NCBI GenBank assembly: GCA_011455275.1
Contig: CP015028.1
Span: 1,710,911 to 1,774,910, forward strand
DNA length: 64,000 nucleotides
Direction of reading: 5' to 3'
From: Pasteurellaceae bacterium Orientalotternb1
GTDB lineage: Bacteria; Pseudomonadota; Gammaproteobacteria; Enterobacterales; Pasteurellaceae
Shown: piece by piece, positions 17,578 through 26,529 of the stretch
How the letters are laid out: every line of letters starts with the position of its first letter
Position numbering within the stretch: position 1 is the stretch's first letter
Translations under genes and position numbers: made by a program
The notes under the pieces: generated by a model
Database searches by the model: none
Told to the model about the DNA's origin: nothing
Seen by the model: only the letters and a program-made list of their open reading frames with translations

Positions 17578-17598
17578 GGGAGCGAAAGCTCCCTTTTT
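17578..17598 (+). terminator. Intrinsic terminator after the OB-fold pair
   Basis: GGGAGC-GAAA-GCTCCC with a GNRA tetraloop, followed by TTTTTCTT. Confidence 0.9.
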
Positions 17599-17666
17599 CT
17601 TGCCTTTATTTCGTGATTAGATTTTCTAATCTGAACCTGCAATTTATATCAGCTAGCCTTGCATTA

Positions 17667-17688
17667 AAATTTGATCTAGTTCACATAT
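17667..17688. promoter_or_regulatory. CRP-like site upstream of aspA
   Basis: AATTTGATCTAGTTCACAT closely matches the CRP consensus (TGTGATCTAGATCACA), with one good TCACA half and TTTGA in the other. It lies about 70-92 bp before the aspA ATG. AspA is catabolite- and anaerobiosis-controlled in enterics, so a CRP role is plausible. Confidence 0.6.
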
Positions 17689-17758
17689 TTTCTGCTCAAG
17701 AATCGGTATGATCTCATTAACATTCTGATAACAACACTCCATTTAGAGGGAAAGTAAA

Positions 17759-19183
17759 ATGAGCAACACTCGAATTGAAGTCGATTTACTCGGACAACGT
17801 GAAGTACCAAATGATGCCTACTGGGGCATTCATACGTTGAGAGCAATAGAAAATTTCAATATCTCAAAAAACGTGATTTCAGATGTGCCTGAATTTGTGC
17901 GTGGTATGGTAATGGTAAAAAAAGCCACTGCAATGGCAAATGGTGACTTAGGTGCCATCCCGAAAAAAATTGCAAAAGCTATCGTACAAGCCTGCGATGA
18001 AATCTTAAATAATGGTCGCTGTATGGATCAGTTCCCTTCCGATGTCTATCAAGGTGGGGCAGGTACTTCAGTAAATATGAATACAAACGAAGTCATCGCA
18101 AACCTTGCACTTGAAATGTTAGGTCACCAAAAAGGTGAATATAACATTGTTAATCCGATGGATCACGTCAATGCAAGCCAATCAACTAACGATGCTTATC
18201 CTACGGGATTCCGCATTGCGGTATATCACAGTGTAATGCATTTGATTGCAAAAGTGCTTTATTTGCAACAGAGCTTCGAATCAAAAGCAAATGAATTTGC
18301 GAATGTCTTAAAAATGGGACGCACTCAATTGCAAGATGCCGTTCCAATGACGGTGGGGCAAGAATTTAAAGCGTTCTCTGTCTTACTTGATGAAGAAGTT
18401 AAGAATCTTAAACGAACGGCTGAATTATTGTTAGAAGTCAACCTTGGGGCAACTGCGATTGGAACAGGGTTAAATACGCCAGAGGGATATGCCAATTTAG
18501 CGGTGAAATATCTCTCTGAAGTGACACAATTACCTTGCACCCTTTCTGAAAACTTAATCGAAGCAACTTCTGACTGTGGTGCTTATGTAATGGTGCATGG
18601 AGCCTTGAAACGAACGGCAGTTAAACTCTCAAAAGTGTGTAACGACTTGCGTTTGCTTTCTTCTGGACCGCGTGCGGGGTTGAATGAAATCAACTTACCA
18701 GAACTGCAAGCAGGTTCATCAATTATGCCAGCAAAAGTGAATCCCGTTGTGCCCGAAGTGGTCAACCAAGTCTGCTTTAAAGTGATTGGTAATGATGCAA
18801 CAGTCACTTTCGCTGCAGAAGCAGGACAATTACAGCTCAACGTGATGGAACCCGTGATTGCACAATCTATGTTTGAATCTATTGCGTTGCTATCAAATGC
18901 GTGCGTCAACTTGCGTGATAAATGTATCGACGGCATCACGGTGAATAAAGAAATTTGTGAAAACTACGTCTTCAATTCAATTGGCATTGTCACTTATCTC
19001 AATCCGTTTATCGGTCACCACGAAGGGGATATTGTTGGCAAAATTTGTGCAACGACAGGCAGAAGCGTTCGTGAAGTGGTGCTTGAGCGTGGTTTACTCA
19101 CCGAAGAACAACTTGACGACATTCTTTCAGTTGAAAACCTAATGAATCCAAAATACAAAGCAAAACGTTTTGAAGACGAATAG
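17759..19183 (+). CDS. aspA: Aspartate ammonia-lyase (aspartase)
   Basis: 474 residues (E. coli 478). It converts aspartate reversibly to fumarate and ammonia, feeding anaerobic fumarate respiration. Fumarase/aspartase fold landmarks: the N-terminal [33 protein letters not shown] near 98, [12 protein letters not shown] near 141, and the signature [13 protein letters not shown] near 319-331, containing the catalytic-loop Ser. [16 protein letters not shown] near 188 is also typical. The start is preceded by AGAGGGAAAG. It stands alone, with a CRP-like site upstream and a terminator downstream. Confidence 0.98.
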   Translation: MSNTRIEVDLLGQREVPNDAYWGIHTLRAIENFNISKNVISDVPEFVRGMVMVKKATAMANGDLGAIPKKIAKAIVQACDEILNNGRCMDQFPSDVYQGGAGTSVNMNTNEVIANLALEMLGHQKGEYNIVNPMDHVNASQSTNDAYPTGFRIAVYHSVMHLIAKVLYLQQSFESKANEFANVLKMGRTQLQDAVPMTVGQEFKAFSVLLDEEVKNLKRTAELLLEVNLGATAIGTGLNTPEGYANLAVKYLSEVTQLPCTLSENLIEATSDCGAYVMVHGALKRTAVKLSKVCNDLRLLSSGPRAGLNEINLPELQAGSSIMPAKVNPVVPEVVNQVCFKVIGNDATVTFAAEAGQLQLNVMEPVIAQSMFESIALLSNACVNLRDKCIDGITVNKEICENYVFNSIGIVTYLNPFIGHHEGDIVGKICATTGRSVREVVLERGLLTEEQLDDILSVENLMNPKYKAKRFEDE

Positions 19184-19203
19184 TTGCCATTTTTAGCATA
19201 ACA

Positions 19204-19240
19204 AAGGGCGTTCATATCATTGAAGAACGCCCTTATTTTT
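19204..19240 (+). terminator. Intrinsic terminator after aspA
   Basis: AAGGGCGTTC (19204-19213) pairs with GAACGCCCTT (19225-19234), followed by ATTTTT. The galM transcript converges from the other side, and the A-rich left flank may help stop it too. Confidence 0.88.
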
Positions 19241-19250
19241 ACTCTTTTCT

Positions 19251-20240
19251 TCAATCCGTTTCGATAAAGCGATAAGAAATCCAATGCCGATAAGGCTCGT
19301 TCGCTTTGGAAACCCCGCCCAAATGCCACCATTCAGGGTGATTTGGCGTATCGGGGAAAAATTCAGGTTCTAACGCAATGCCTGCGTAATCAGCGTAACT
19401 TCCGCCCTCTAAATTCGGCTGTCCGTTGAGCCAGTTGCCCGTATAAACTTGCAACACAGGCTTGCTAGTACGAAGCTCTAAACGCAAATCCGCTACTGAC
19501 AGTACCGCATCAGGCAAACAAGCGGTCAGTTCCTGCGAATTTTTTGCAAGTAAGAAAGCGTGATCGTAGCCTTTCACCACTTGTTGATCAGGCTCAGCAA
19601 GCAGATCTCGCCCGATTACTTTTGCTTGGCGAAAATCAAAGCTGCTGTTTTCCACCGCTTTCAGATCTGCATTTGGAACACCGTCTTCCGACACTGGCAA
19701 ATAGTAATCGGCATTGAGCTGCAACTGATGCTGATGAATGGTCGGCTCGCCTGAAAGGTTGAAATAAGCGTGGTTAGTCAAACAAAGGGGCGTGTCTTGA
19801 TCGCTCACCGCATTAAATTCAATCTCTAGCTGATTACCATTCAAGCGGTATTCCACCGTGGCTTTCACTTCTCCGCCAAACCCTTCTTCACCATTTGCAA
19901 AAGTTTTGGCGAATCTGACCGCTTGTAAATCGGCAAACTCCACTGCCCAAGTGCATTTATCCGCACCAATTTCGCCCCCGTGCAAATTATGGTTACCGTT
20001 ATTGCGAGCCAACACAAATTCCTTGCCGTTTAAAGTATAGCGACCGTTGGCAATTCGATTCGCATAACGCCCTACTGTTGCCCCGAAATAAGCGGTCTGT
20101 TTTTGCCAATTTTCTGCCGAGGTCGTGACCAACACTTCACGCTGTTCACTCGGCAATTTCACCACACAAGAAAGCCAACTCGCCCCGAAATCCGACAGCG
20201 TGATTTTCAGATGGGTGTTTTCGAGAATGTATAAATTCAC
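19251..20240 (-). CDS. galM: Aldose 1-epimerase (mutarotase)
   Basis: It interconverts alpha and beta galactose to feed GalK. The beta-sandwich family residues are visible: GATVGRYANRIANGRY near 56, the catalytic His region NLHGG near 80, NHAYFNLSG near 150 (second His), and the C-terminal LEPEFFPDTPNHPEW with the catalytic Glu. I place the start at GTG 20240 (329 residues, GGAGAATAATCATT upstream). A further 18 in-frame residues up to 20294 are possible but look non-coding. It is the last gene of galT-galK-galM. Confidence 0.92.
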   Translation of the reverse strand: MNLYILENTHLKITLSDFGASWLSCVVKLPSEQREVLVTTSAENWQKQTAYFGATVGRYANRIANGRYTLNGKEFVLARNNGNHNLHGGEIGADKCTWAVEFADLQAVRFAKTFANGEEGFGGEVKATVEYRLNGNQLEIEFNAVSDQDTPLCLTNHAYFNLSGEPTIHQHQLQLNADYYLPVSEDGVPNADLKAVENSSFDFRQAKVIGRDLLAEPDQQVVKGYDHAFLLAKNSQELTACLPDAVLSVADLRLELRTSKPVLQVYTGNWLNGQPNLEGGSYADYAGIALEPEFFPDTPNHPEWWHLGGVSKANEPYRHWISYRFIETD

Positions 20241-20280
20241 AATGATTATTCTCCGAATAAAATTCTGCCTCACTGATAGT

Positions 20281-20325
20281 GCTCGTGTCCACACCAGTAC
20301 GTTTTGTCACTCGTGAGACACGAGC
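20281..20325. repeat. Inverted repeat in the galK-galM spacer
   Basis: GCTCGTGTC (20281-20289) is complementary to GACACGAGC (20317-20325), and the right part alone forms CTCGTG-AGA-CACGAG (20310-20324). No T-run follows on either strand, so it is more likely an mRNA processing or stability element than a terminator. Confidence 0.6.
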
Positions 20326-20346
20326 GACATCGTCATTGAGATATCA

Positions 20347-21501
20347 CTACACTAAATGCACCCCGTCATTCGCAGTACAAACGTAGAAAGTTTCTTGAAT
20401 GCCCGTCTGTTTTTGGTAGTTATTGGCAATGAGTTTACGCAGATCGTCGACTTTTTCATTCGGCACTAAGCAGACGATACAGCCGCCAAACCCACCGCCC
20501 GTCATTCTCGCTCCGCCATTTTTGCCAATGGCGACTTGAGCCAATTCAACTAAATAGTCAATTTCTGGAATGGTGATTTCAAAATCATCTCGCATTGAGT
20601 CGTGGGAATCTGCCATTAGCACGCCTAATTTTTGCATATCGCCCGCTTTCAAGGCTTCCACGGCTTCAAGTACACGGTGATTTTCACTGATCACGTGTTT
20701 GGCTCGTTTGTAGACAAGTTCATCTAACGCCTGCAACTCGGCGGCACGCTCGATAAATTGCTCTGGGGTAACGTCCCGTAACGCTTTCACACCGAAAAAT
20801 TCTGCCGCTTTTTCGCACTCTTGACGACGGCTGTTATATTCTCCTGTAACTAAATCGTGCTTCACATTGGAGTTGATGATCGCAATCGAATAGCCTTGTG
20901 GCACAGGGGTTGGGGTGATGTCGAGCGATCGACAGTCTATCATCACTAAATGATCTTTTTGCCCCAAGGCGGACGTGAGCTGATCCATATTGCCGCAATT
21001 CGCCCCTACGAATTTATTTTCTGCCTGTTGCCCAATCAACGCAATCTCCGCAAGGCTTAACGGCAAATTACCAAGCACTTGGCAGGTTTTACCGATAGAA
21101 ATTTCCAACGCCGCCGATGAACTCAACCCTGACGACATCGGCACATCGCTAGTCATCGCAATATCCGCCCCTTGAATAAATTCTGGGCATTTGGCTTGCA
21201 CAAATTTCACCACGCCTCGCACATAGTTTTTCCATTTGTCTTCGCTTTGCGGAATGGGCTTTTTGAGGTCAAAAGCATCCGTTTCGTTAATATCAATCGC
21301 ATACACTCGCCAAATGGAATCGTCCCGTGGAGTGAAACTGACCGCCATACCGTAGTTGATCGCACACGGCATCACGAAACCATCATTGTAATCGGTATGT
21401 TCACCAATGATATTCACTCGCCCTGGGGCAAACACGGTTTTGTCTGATTTATAGCCAAAATGCTGTTCAAATTTGGTTTGAGAAAGTTGAATTGGGTTCA
21501 T
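20347..21501 (-). CDS. galK: Galactokinase
   Basis: 384 residues. It phosphorylates galactose with ATP. GHMP-kinase motifs: the galactokinase signature [20 protein letters not shown] near 27-46, the ATP loop [14 protein letters not shown] near 120, and [15 protein letters not shown] near 334. The catalytic-type Arg in GRVN and Asp in NCGNMDQ are present. It lies 3 bp after galT and 106 bp before galM on the same strand. Confidence 0.98.
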   Translation of the reverse strand: MNPIQLSQTKFEQHFGYKSDKTVFAPGRVNIIGEHTDYNDGFVMPCAINYGMAVSFTPRDDSIWRVYAIDINETDAFDLKKPIPQSEDKWKNYVRGVVKFVQAKCPEFIQGADIAMTSDVPMSSGLSSSAALEISIGKTCQVLGNLPLSLAEIALIGQQAENKFVGANCGNMDQLTSALGQKDHLVMIDCRSLDITPTPVPQGYSIAIINSNVKHDLVTGEYNSRRQECEKAAEFFGVKALRDVTPEQFIERAAELQALDELVYKRAKHVISENHRVLEAVEALKAGDMQKLGVLMADSHDSMRDDFEITIPEIDYLVELAQVAIGKNGGARMTGGGFGGCIVCLVPNEKVDDLRKLIANNYQKQTGIQETFYVCTANDGVHLV

Positions 21502-21504
21502 CGT

Positions 21505-22560
21505 TTATCCTTTGCAATTTTTATAATGAATCTCACCGCTTACCGCTAATAAACGCTCGGCGGCTTGTTCTGGGGTTAAATCTCGCTGGGTTTCCGCCAT
21601 CATTTCGTAGCCAACCATAAATTTCCGCACTGTTGCCGAACGCAACAACGGCGGGTAGAAATGGGCGTGAAGCTGCCAGTGTGTATTTTCGTGCTGATTG
21701 AACGGTGCAAAATGGAAGCCCATTGAATACGGAAAACTGATATTGAAAAGATTGTCGTAACGGGTGGTGAGCTGTTTTAACGCCAAGGCTAAATCGGCTC
21801 GCTCGGCTGGGTTGAGTTGATTGATGTTAGTGAAATGCTTCGCTTTCGGCAACAACAAAATTTCGAATGGCCAGCTCGCCCAATACGGCACAACGGCAAT
21901 CCAATCCGCCGTTTCCACCACAATCCGCTCCCGTAATTTCAGCTCTTTTTGGGCGTAATCTAACAACAACGGGGAGCCATATTGCTGGAAATAATCCGCT
22001 TGGCACTGATCTTCAATCGCAATTTCATTCGGTAAAAAGTTGCTCGCCCAAATTTGTCCGTGCGGGTGCGGGTTCGAGCAGCCCATCATTTCCCCTTTGT
22101 TTTCAAAGATTTGCACCCATTGATAACGCTCACCTAGCTCATTCGCTTGGGCTTGCCAAGTTTCGATCACTTTTTCAATTTCTGCAGGGGTTAAAAGTGG
22201 CAAGGTTTTACTGTGATCAGGCGAAAAGCAGATCACTCTGCTCTCACCTTGAGTATGAGAAATGCGGAAAAGCGGATCGTGATTTTCAGGCGGGCAAGGG
22301 GTATCAGAAAGTAAGGCAGAAAAATCGTTTTTAAACACAAAAGGTTCGGTGTAATTCGGGTTCACTTCGCCCGTGATGCGTCTATTACCCGGGCAGAGAT
22401 AACAAGTGGGATCGTAACTCGGTTTTTCATCTTGCACCAAGGCTTCTTGCTGCCCTTGCCAAGGACGTTTAGCTCGATGAGGTGAAACCAAAACCCACTG
22501 ATTTTTCAATGGGTTAAAACGGCGATGGGGATGATCATTTAATACAAATGGCTCGTTCAT
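21505..22560 (-). CDS. galT: Galactose-1-phosphate uridylyltransferase
   Basis: 351 residues. It swaps UMP between UDP-glucose and galactose-1-phosphate. The HIT-like active site [13 protein letters not shown] near 161-173 with the nucleophilic His is intact. Zinc ligands fit C-Y-L-C-P-G near 54. Further family motifs are [11 protein letters not shown] near 280 and [11 protein letters not shown] near 300. It is the first gene of the operon, with a near-perfect CRP site about 60-80 bp upstream. No galE or galactose transporter is seen in the window. Confidence 0.98.
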   Translation of the reverse strand: MNEPFVLNDHPHRRFNPLKNQWVLVSPHRAKRPWQGQQEALVQDEKPSYDPTCYLCPGNRRITGEVNPNYTEPFVFKNDFSALLSDTPCPPENHDPLFRISHTQGESRVICFSPDHSKTLPLLTPAEIEKVIETWQAQANELGERYQWVQIFENKGEMMGCSNPHPHGQIWASNFLPNEIAIEDQCQADYFQQYGSPLLLDYAQKELKLRERIVVETADWIAVVPYWASWPFEILLLPKAKHFTNINQLNPAERADLALALKQLTTRYDNLFNISFPYSMGFHFAPFNQHENTHWQLHAHFYPPLLRSATVRKFMVGYEMMAETQRDLTPEQAAERLLAVSGEIHYKNCKG

Positions 22561-22621
22561 AACCTTTCCTTTTTGGCATATTCGACAATGTTCGAAAGTA
22601 TAACCGAAAGCAAAGGAAAGA

Positions 22622-22643
22622 GAATGTGACAGAGATCACAAAA
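22622..22643 (-). promoter_or_regulatory. CRP site upstream of galTKM
   Basis: TGTGA (22625-22629), 6 bp, TCACA (22636-22640): both halves are perfect matches to the CRP consensus. It lies about 65-80 bp before the galT start, a normal activating distance. Confidence 0.8.
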
Positions 22644-22658
22644 TGAGTCAAAAATAGC

Positions 22659-22750
22659 ACACCAAGCGGTCAGTTCCTGACAAAAATTTGCAAATCTTTA
22701 TACGGAACCGACCGCTTGTACTATTTATTAATCGAATCTAAAAAGTTGAG
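22659..22750. repeat. Left copy of an imperfect direct repeat (uptake pair plus gene tail)
   Basis: Contains an inverted uptake-sequence pair (CAAGCGGTCAGTTCC ... CGACCGCTTG) followed by the last codons of the XRE regulator. It matches 24500-24590 at roughly 85 percent by eye, in the same orientation, without gaps, extending about 35 bp beyond the uptake sequences. The two copies flank the regulator/lipoprotein cassette. Confidence 0.75.
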
Positions 22751-23095
22751 CAAGCTCCGTTTCTGCTCGTTGTTGAGCTTCGACCAGTGATAATCAAGCC
22801 GCTGCTTTAAGGCATCATTTCGAATTGGGACATAATGTTCTGCGTTTGAGAACGTCAGATTCTCCGCTTTGCTATCCGCAAAAAACCAACTGATGGGGGT
22901 ATTTAAAATCACCGCAATATTGACCAAATGAGAAACATTGATTTTCGTTACCCCTCGCTCATAGCGAGAGAATTGTTGCTGCGAAACACCAATTTGCTCC
23001 GCCAATAATTCCCCACTCATTCCAATTTCTCGCCGCCGCTGAACAATCCGCTTTCCAATTGCCATATCCACATCGCTGGCTACAAATTTTGTCAT
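22721..23095 (-). CDS. XRE-family transcriptional regulator
   Basis: 124 residues from ATG 23095; a TTG at 23122 would overlap an operator-like palindrome and is less likely. A Cro/CI-type helix-turn-helix is clear: IGKRIVQRRREIGMS, LLAEQIGVSQQQFSRYERG, and I-N-V-S-H-L. A short C-terminal part follows with a repeat-like acidic/hydrophobic helix (KLNNEQKRSLLNFLDS). It is divergent from a surface lipoprotein gene, with ACTCA/TGAGT palindromes in the shared region, so it probably represses itself and the lipoprotein gene. Confidence 0.88.
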   Translation of the reverse strand: MTKFVASDVDMAIGKRIVQRRREIGMSGELLAEQIGVSQQQFSRYERGVTKINVSHLVNIAVILNTPISWFFADSKAENLTFSNAEHYVPIRNDALKQRLDYHWSKLNNEQKRSLLNFLDSINK

Positions 23096-23103
23096 TTTTA
23101 GTC

Positions 23104-23222
23104 GCTCATTGTTTTTACTCAATGAGTGATATTTTTTGTTATTTCTACTCTTGTATTTATTTCAAACAGATTGTATATTTTGAAAATTACTCATTTATTG
23201 AGTAAATTTTGTTAATCACTCA
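23104..23222. promoter_or_regulatory. ACTCA/TGAGT operator-like palindromes
   Basis: The divergent spacer holds ACTCA-A-TGAGT (23117-23127), TTACTCA-TTTAT-TGAGTAA (23187-23205, 7-bp arms), and single ACTCA/CTCATT half-sites near 23104 and 23218. One palindrome is next to the regulator start and the other just before the lipoprotein ribosome site, as expected for autoregulated binding by the adjacent XRE protein. Confidence 0.6.
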
Positions 23223-23241
23223 TTTTATTAAGGAGAAAACG

Positions 23242-24240
23242 ATGAAAATCGCAAAACTAACTTCGCTTATTGTATCTGTCGCCGTGTTATCAGCTTGTGG
23301 CGGTGGCGGAAATTCTAATAATTCTGGCTCCCCGATTACAAAACAGGAAAATGCCAATAAGCAGGAGTCCCAGTCAAAATCAGAGACCAATAATGCATCC
23401 CAAGCTGAAACCAGAAAAGATAAAGAATCTACGAAAGACAATGAGACAGCAAAGCCTGTAGAACCAACCAATTCAGTTAAACCAACAAATCCAACAGAAT
23501 CTACAAATATTATTTCTCCATCTAAAGAATCACAAGCTGATCCAAAATTTATCGAATTACGTCAGTTGCCATTAGGTGAAGTGAAGAATGAAGATGTTGG
23601 GTTTGGTATTGTTACAGGATATAACAATAAGTATTCATTTAATGGAGCTTGGAAAGAAAAGAAAGAAAAAGATCAACTGACTGAGCTAGTTTTAAATGGC
23701 ATTAAGGTGAAAATTGCTACAAGTCTAAAAGGTGTTGGTGGACTAGCAGGCTATGCATTGTCAGAAGCATTTACATCGGCTTGGAATGTCATTAATGATG
23801 ATGGCAGCCAACGAGATGTATTTTATTTTGGTTCAGAAACACCGCTTTCAGTGATGGAAAATCAAAAAGGAAAAGCTATCTATAAGGGTAATGCTACACG
23901 TTACGATAATATTAAAGGAGAGCTTGCAAATGTGGGCAGTTCAGCAATTTATGTTGATTTTGACACGAAAAAAATTAAAGGTGAATTAGATATCAGATGG
24001 CCTCGTCGTAATATTTCGTTAAAAGAAGCAGACATTAGAGGTAATCAATTTACAGGTAAAGCTTTAGCTGGGGAAGATAGCTTATTGTGGACTACACGAG
24101 AGGGGCATTACGAAGGTAAATTTTTTGGTCCAAATGCGGAAGAAGTTTCAGGTGTTGCACGTTTTAAGGGCAATGCTAATATCGGAAAGCTTGAAGATTT
24201 GAATACGAGTTTCAGTGCGGAAAAACAAAAGGAGAAATAA
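23242..24240 (+). CDS. Surface lipoprotein, TbpB/Slam-substrate type
   Basis: 332 residues starting after AAGGAG. Signal with lipobox LSAC (Cys at about 19), then a poly-Gly CGGGG and a low-complexity linker rich in K/E/S/T/N/P up to residue 95. The rest is a predicted beta-rich domain with repeated patterns of the TbpB-like barrel: IYKGNATRY, IYVDFDTKKIKGELD, I-x-L-x-x-A-D-I-R-G-N-Q-F-T-G-K-A, and YEGKFFGPNAEEVSGVARF. Proteins of this kind reach the cell surface through Slam and bind host ligands such as transferrin, heme or complement factors. The ligand here is unknown. No tonB-receptor partner gene is adjacent. Confidence 0.82.
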   Translation: MKIAKLTSLIVSVAVLSACGGGGNSNNSGSPITKQENANKQESQSKSETNNASQAETRKDKESTKDNETAKPVEPTNSVKPTNPTESTNIISPSKESQADPKFIELRQLPLGEVKNEDVGFGIVTGYNNKYSFNGAWKEKKEKDQLTELVLNGIKVKIATSLKGVGGLAGYALSEAFTSAWNVINDDGSQRDVFYFGSETPLSVMENQKGKAIYKGNATRYDNIKGELANVGSSAIYVDFDTKKIKGELDIRWPRRNISLKEADIRGNQFTGKALAGEDSLLWTTREGHYEGKFFGPNAEEVSGVARFKGNANIGKLEDLNTSFSAEKQKEK

Positions 24241-24244
24241 TAGA

Positions 24245-24481
24245 ATGAAAAAGCTAACAATTATGCTCTCTGTTTCCATTTTCCTTGCAGGATGTGAATT
24301 AACTCCACTACCACAACCACGTTGGTATAAAGAAAATGTAAGTGTAAAAGAAACAAATAATTATCTTAATGAGTGTATTTATAATGTGGGGATGAATAAA
24401 GTAGAACCACAGAAAGAAAATCGACTGACTGAGGCTTGCATGTTAAAAGAAGGATTCCGATGGGGAATTCCACAAAATTGA
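24245..24481 (+). CDS. Small lipoprotein of unknown function
   Basis: 78 residues. A Lys-containing signal (MKKLTIMLSVSIFLAGC) with lipobox LAGC (Cys17). The mature part has about 62 residues with two further Cys (near 37 and 57), probably a disulfide. It starts 4 bp after the surface lipoprotein stop, so it is in the same transcript and may be an accessory factor. I do not recognise a family. Confidence 0.75.
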   Translation: MKKLTIMLSVSIFLAGCELTPLPQPRWYKENVSVKETNNYLNECIYNVGMNKVEPQKENRLTEACMLKEGFRWGIPQN

Positions 24482-24499
24482 TATAAATTTTTTTAATAA

Positions 24500-24590
24500 T
24501 ACAAGCGGTCAGTTCCTTCAGAAATTTTGCAAATTTTTATACGGAACTGACCGCTTGCACTATTTAGTAATTGAGCCTAAAAAGACTAAG
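24500..24590. repeat. Right copy of the imperfect direct repeat
   Basis: Inverted uptake pair (ACAAGCGGTCAGTTCC ... TACGGAACTGACCGCTTG) plus a 35-bp block resembling the last codons of the XRE gene; read on the minus strand it gives L-V-F-L-G-S-I-T-K-stop against L-N-F-L-D-S-I-N-K-stop in the intact gene. Upstream of that block no further similarity is visible. Confidence 0.7.
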
Positions 24591-24673
24591 CACTATGGAA
24601 TACAGAACGTAGTCCTTGCATTAAATGAGTCTCACTTTTTGGAGAGCAGATTAATAGAAGGTAAATGTTTACG

Positions 24674-25885
24674 TTATTCCAATTCCTTTCCTTTCAGTTC
24701 AGGAATCAAGAAAATCGTTGCAATAATATCAATGACATAAATAAACGCTAACATCGCGATGGCTAATTGGAAGGAATACGCTGAAACCACTGCCCCCACC
24801 ACCACTGGACCAAAGCCGCCGACTGCTCGCCCTAAGTTGAACAACACATTCTGCGCAGTTGCACGTGCTTGGGTTGGGTAGGCTTCTGCCATTAACGCAC
24901 CGTATCCCCCCATCATCCCATTGACAAACATCCCTAAAAATGCCCCCGCAATCAGCATAGTGGTCGGATCTGTTAATTGAGAGTAAGTAAAAATGCTAAT
25001 CACTGCACCTGCTTGGAACAGAATAAAACTCGGTTTCCGTCCAATTCGATCCGCAAGCTGACCAAAAATCCAAATGCCTAGCATCATTCCGCAAATCGTT
25101 ACCGCCGTCCAAAGTCCTGATTTCGTTAAACTAAAGCCAAGCTGCTTCGATAAGAAATTTGGCATCCAAATCATAATGCCGTAGTAACCGAAATTTTGTA
25201 CCGAAGTCAATATTACGATCCCAGCACTTACTTTTGCTGTGGCTTTATCTTTCACCAATAATTTGAACGATTCAAACTTTGATCCCCTTGTTGCACTTGC
25301 TGCTTTTTTCACGAACACTTCAGGCTCATGTAATTTCGACCGTAAATACCAAGCAACAAATGCAGGGAAAATGCCTAAAATGAACATTCCTCGCCAACCA
25401 ATGTAAGGTAACAATAACGGAGTCAGCAAGGCTGCCGCTAGCACGCCTACTTGCCAACCTAATGCAACATAGGAAGCGGCTTTCGCACGGTGTTTTGCAG
25501 GCCACGCTTCCGCTGCCAGTGCCATACCAATACCAAACTCACCACCTAAGCCCATTCCAGCAATGGTTCTGTAAATGAGTAGATCCCAGTAGCCTTGAGC
25601 AAATGCACAAAGCCCAGTGAAAACCGCGAATAATACGATTGTCCAAGTCAGCACTCGAATGCGTCCGTATTTATCGCTCAAAGCACCAAAAATCACACCA
25701 CCCGCTACGGCACCAATCAGTGTCCAAGTAACAAGAGAGCCTGCTTGAGAAGGAGAAAGGGCAAGATCTGCCGAAATTGCGGTGAGCATAAAGCCCAAAA
25801 TGAGAAGGTCAAAACCGTCCATTGCATAGCCGACGGCAGAGCCAAGTAAGGCTTTCCAGCCATACTGATTTACTTTATGAGTCAT
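24674..25885 (-). CDS. MFS transporter, sugar-acid/aromatic-acid symporter type
   Basis: 403 residues with 12 predicted membrane helices. It shows the MFS loop GALSDKYGRIRVL near 68 and its repeat GQLADRIGRKPS near 277, plus the D-G-F-D-L-L motif in helix 1 and the G-x-G-x-G-G-E-F helix 4 motif typical of NanT/AAHS-like MFS members. So it is an inner-membrane symporter for a small organic acid or sugar acid; the substrate cannot be told. It stands alone on the minus strand, with no catabolic genes beside it. Confidence 0.85.
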   Translation of the reverse strand: MTHKVNQYGWKALLGSAVGYAMDGFDLLILGFMLTAISADLALSPSQAGSLVTWTLIGAVAGGVIFGALSDKYGRIRVLTWTIVLFAVFTGLCAFAQGYWDLLIYRTIAGMGLGGEFGIGMALAAEAWPAKHRAKAASYVALGWQVGVLAAALLTPLLLPYIGWRGMFILGIFPAFVAWYLRSKLHEPEVFVKKAASATRGSKFESFKLLVKDKATAKVSAGIVILTSVQNFGYYGIMIWMPNFLSKQLGFSLTKSGLWTAVTICGMMLGIWIFGQLADRIGRKPSFILFQAGAVISIFTYSQLTDPTTMLIAGAFLGMFVNGMMGGYGALMAEAYPTQARATAQNVLFNLGRAVGGFGPVVVGAVVSAYSFQLAIAMLAFIYVIDIIATIFLIPELKGKELE

Positions 25886-26050
25886 TTTTATTCCTTTTGC
25901 TACTCACAGGTAGCCTTTAAAAGTTTAAATTATGCCAATAAAAAGGCGACGTAGTTTATAGCCTATTTTCTTGAGACTCAAGAATTCATTGAATTTCAGC
26001 GGTTCAATTGCAAAAAATCCCAACAAACTGACCGCTTGTTGGGCTTCTTA

Positions 26051-26449
26051 TTACATTTCATTTTTCAACCGCTGAATCAATTCCGCATTGGCTGGCGGGA
26101 ACTGACCTTCTTCAAGTTCAGATTGGTCAATCCAGAAGCCTTCTTGCCCTTCTCGTCCAAAAGGCTCTCCGACCCATTCTTCAACTAAATAGAAAAAAAA
26201 TTCAATAAATTTTGTTGGGTATTCAAAGCGGAAGTGTTCGTAGGGAAATGCACTTAGTACTTGAATGCCAATTTCTTCTTCTAGCTCACGAGCAAGGGCT
26301 TGTTCGGGCGTTTCGCCTGCATCGACTTTTCCACCTGGGAACTCGAGAGATTGGGCAAAATCTTGCCCTTCAAGCCTTTGAGTGAGATAGATTTGTTTAA
26401 ATTCGTTGCGGATAATGCCCGCAGCGACTTGAATGGTTGGTTTAGACAT
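26051..26449 (-). CDS. mutT: 8-oxo-dGTP diphosphatase MutT
   Basis: 132 residues (E. coli 129). It hydrolyses 8-oxo-dGTP to prevent A-to-C mutations. The Nudix box GGKVDAGETPEQALAREL followed by EEEIG near residues 39-60 is perfect. The N-terminal VAAGIIRNEF and a C-terminal E-W-V-G-E-P segment match MutT. It lies downstream of secA on the same strand, a common secA-mutT arrangement, with an inverted uptake pair between them that may act as a terminator. Confidence 0.93.
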   Translation of the reverse strand: MSKPTIQVAAGIIRNEFKQIYLTQRLEGQDFAQSLEFPGGKVDAGETPEQALARELEEEIGIQVLSAFPYEHFRFEYPTKFIEFFFYLVEEWVGEPFGREGQEGFWIDQSELEEGQFPPANAELIQRLKNEM

Positions 26450-26462
26450 AATTCTTCCTAAC

Positions 26463-26520
26463 GCAAGCGGTCACTTTCGTTGAGAAATTTGCAAAATTTC
26501 CGCCAAATCTGACCGCTTGT
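26463..26520. repeat. Inverted uptake-sequence pair between secA and mutT
   Basis: GCAAGCGGTCA and TGACCGCTTGT face each other across about 38 bp containing TTTGCAAAA. In the mRNA they form a 10-bp stem 10-70 bp after the secA stop, so the pair could end or attenuate the secA transcript before mutT. Confidence 0.7.
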
Positions 26521-26529
26521 TATCACGCA

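Noticed and set aside
20240..20294. Upstream extension of galM by 18 residues
   Set aside because: The added residues are not family-like and cross the inverted repeat of the spacer; GTG 20240 has a better ribosome site.
21172..21447. Plus-strand open frame across galK
   Set aside because: Entirely antisense to a well-supported galactokinase with all motifs; no ribosome site or family pattern.
24555..24740. 61-codon plus-strand frame downstream of the small lipoprotein
   Set aside because: It starts in the uptake-sequence repeat, has no ribosome site, and runs into the 3' end of the MFS gene on the opposite strand.
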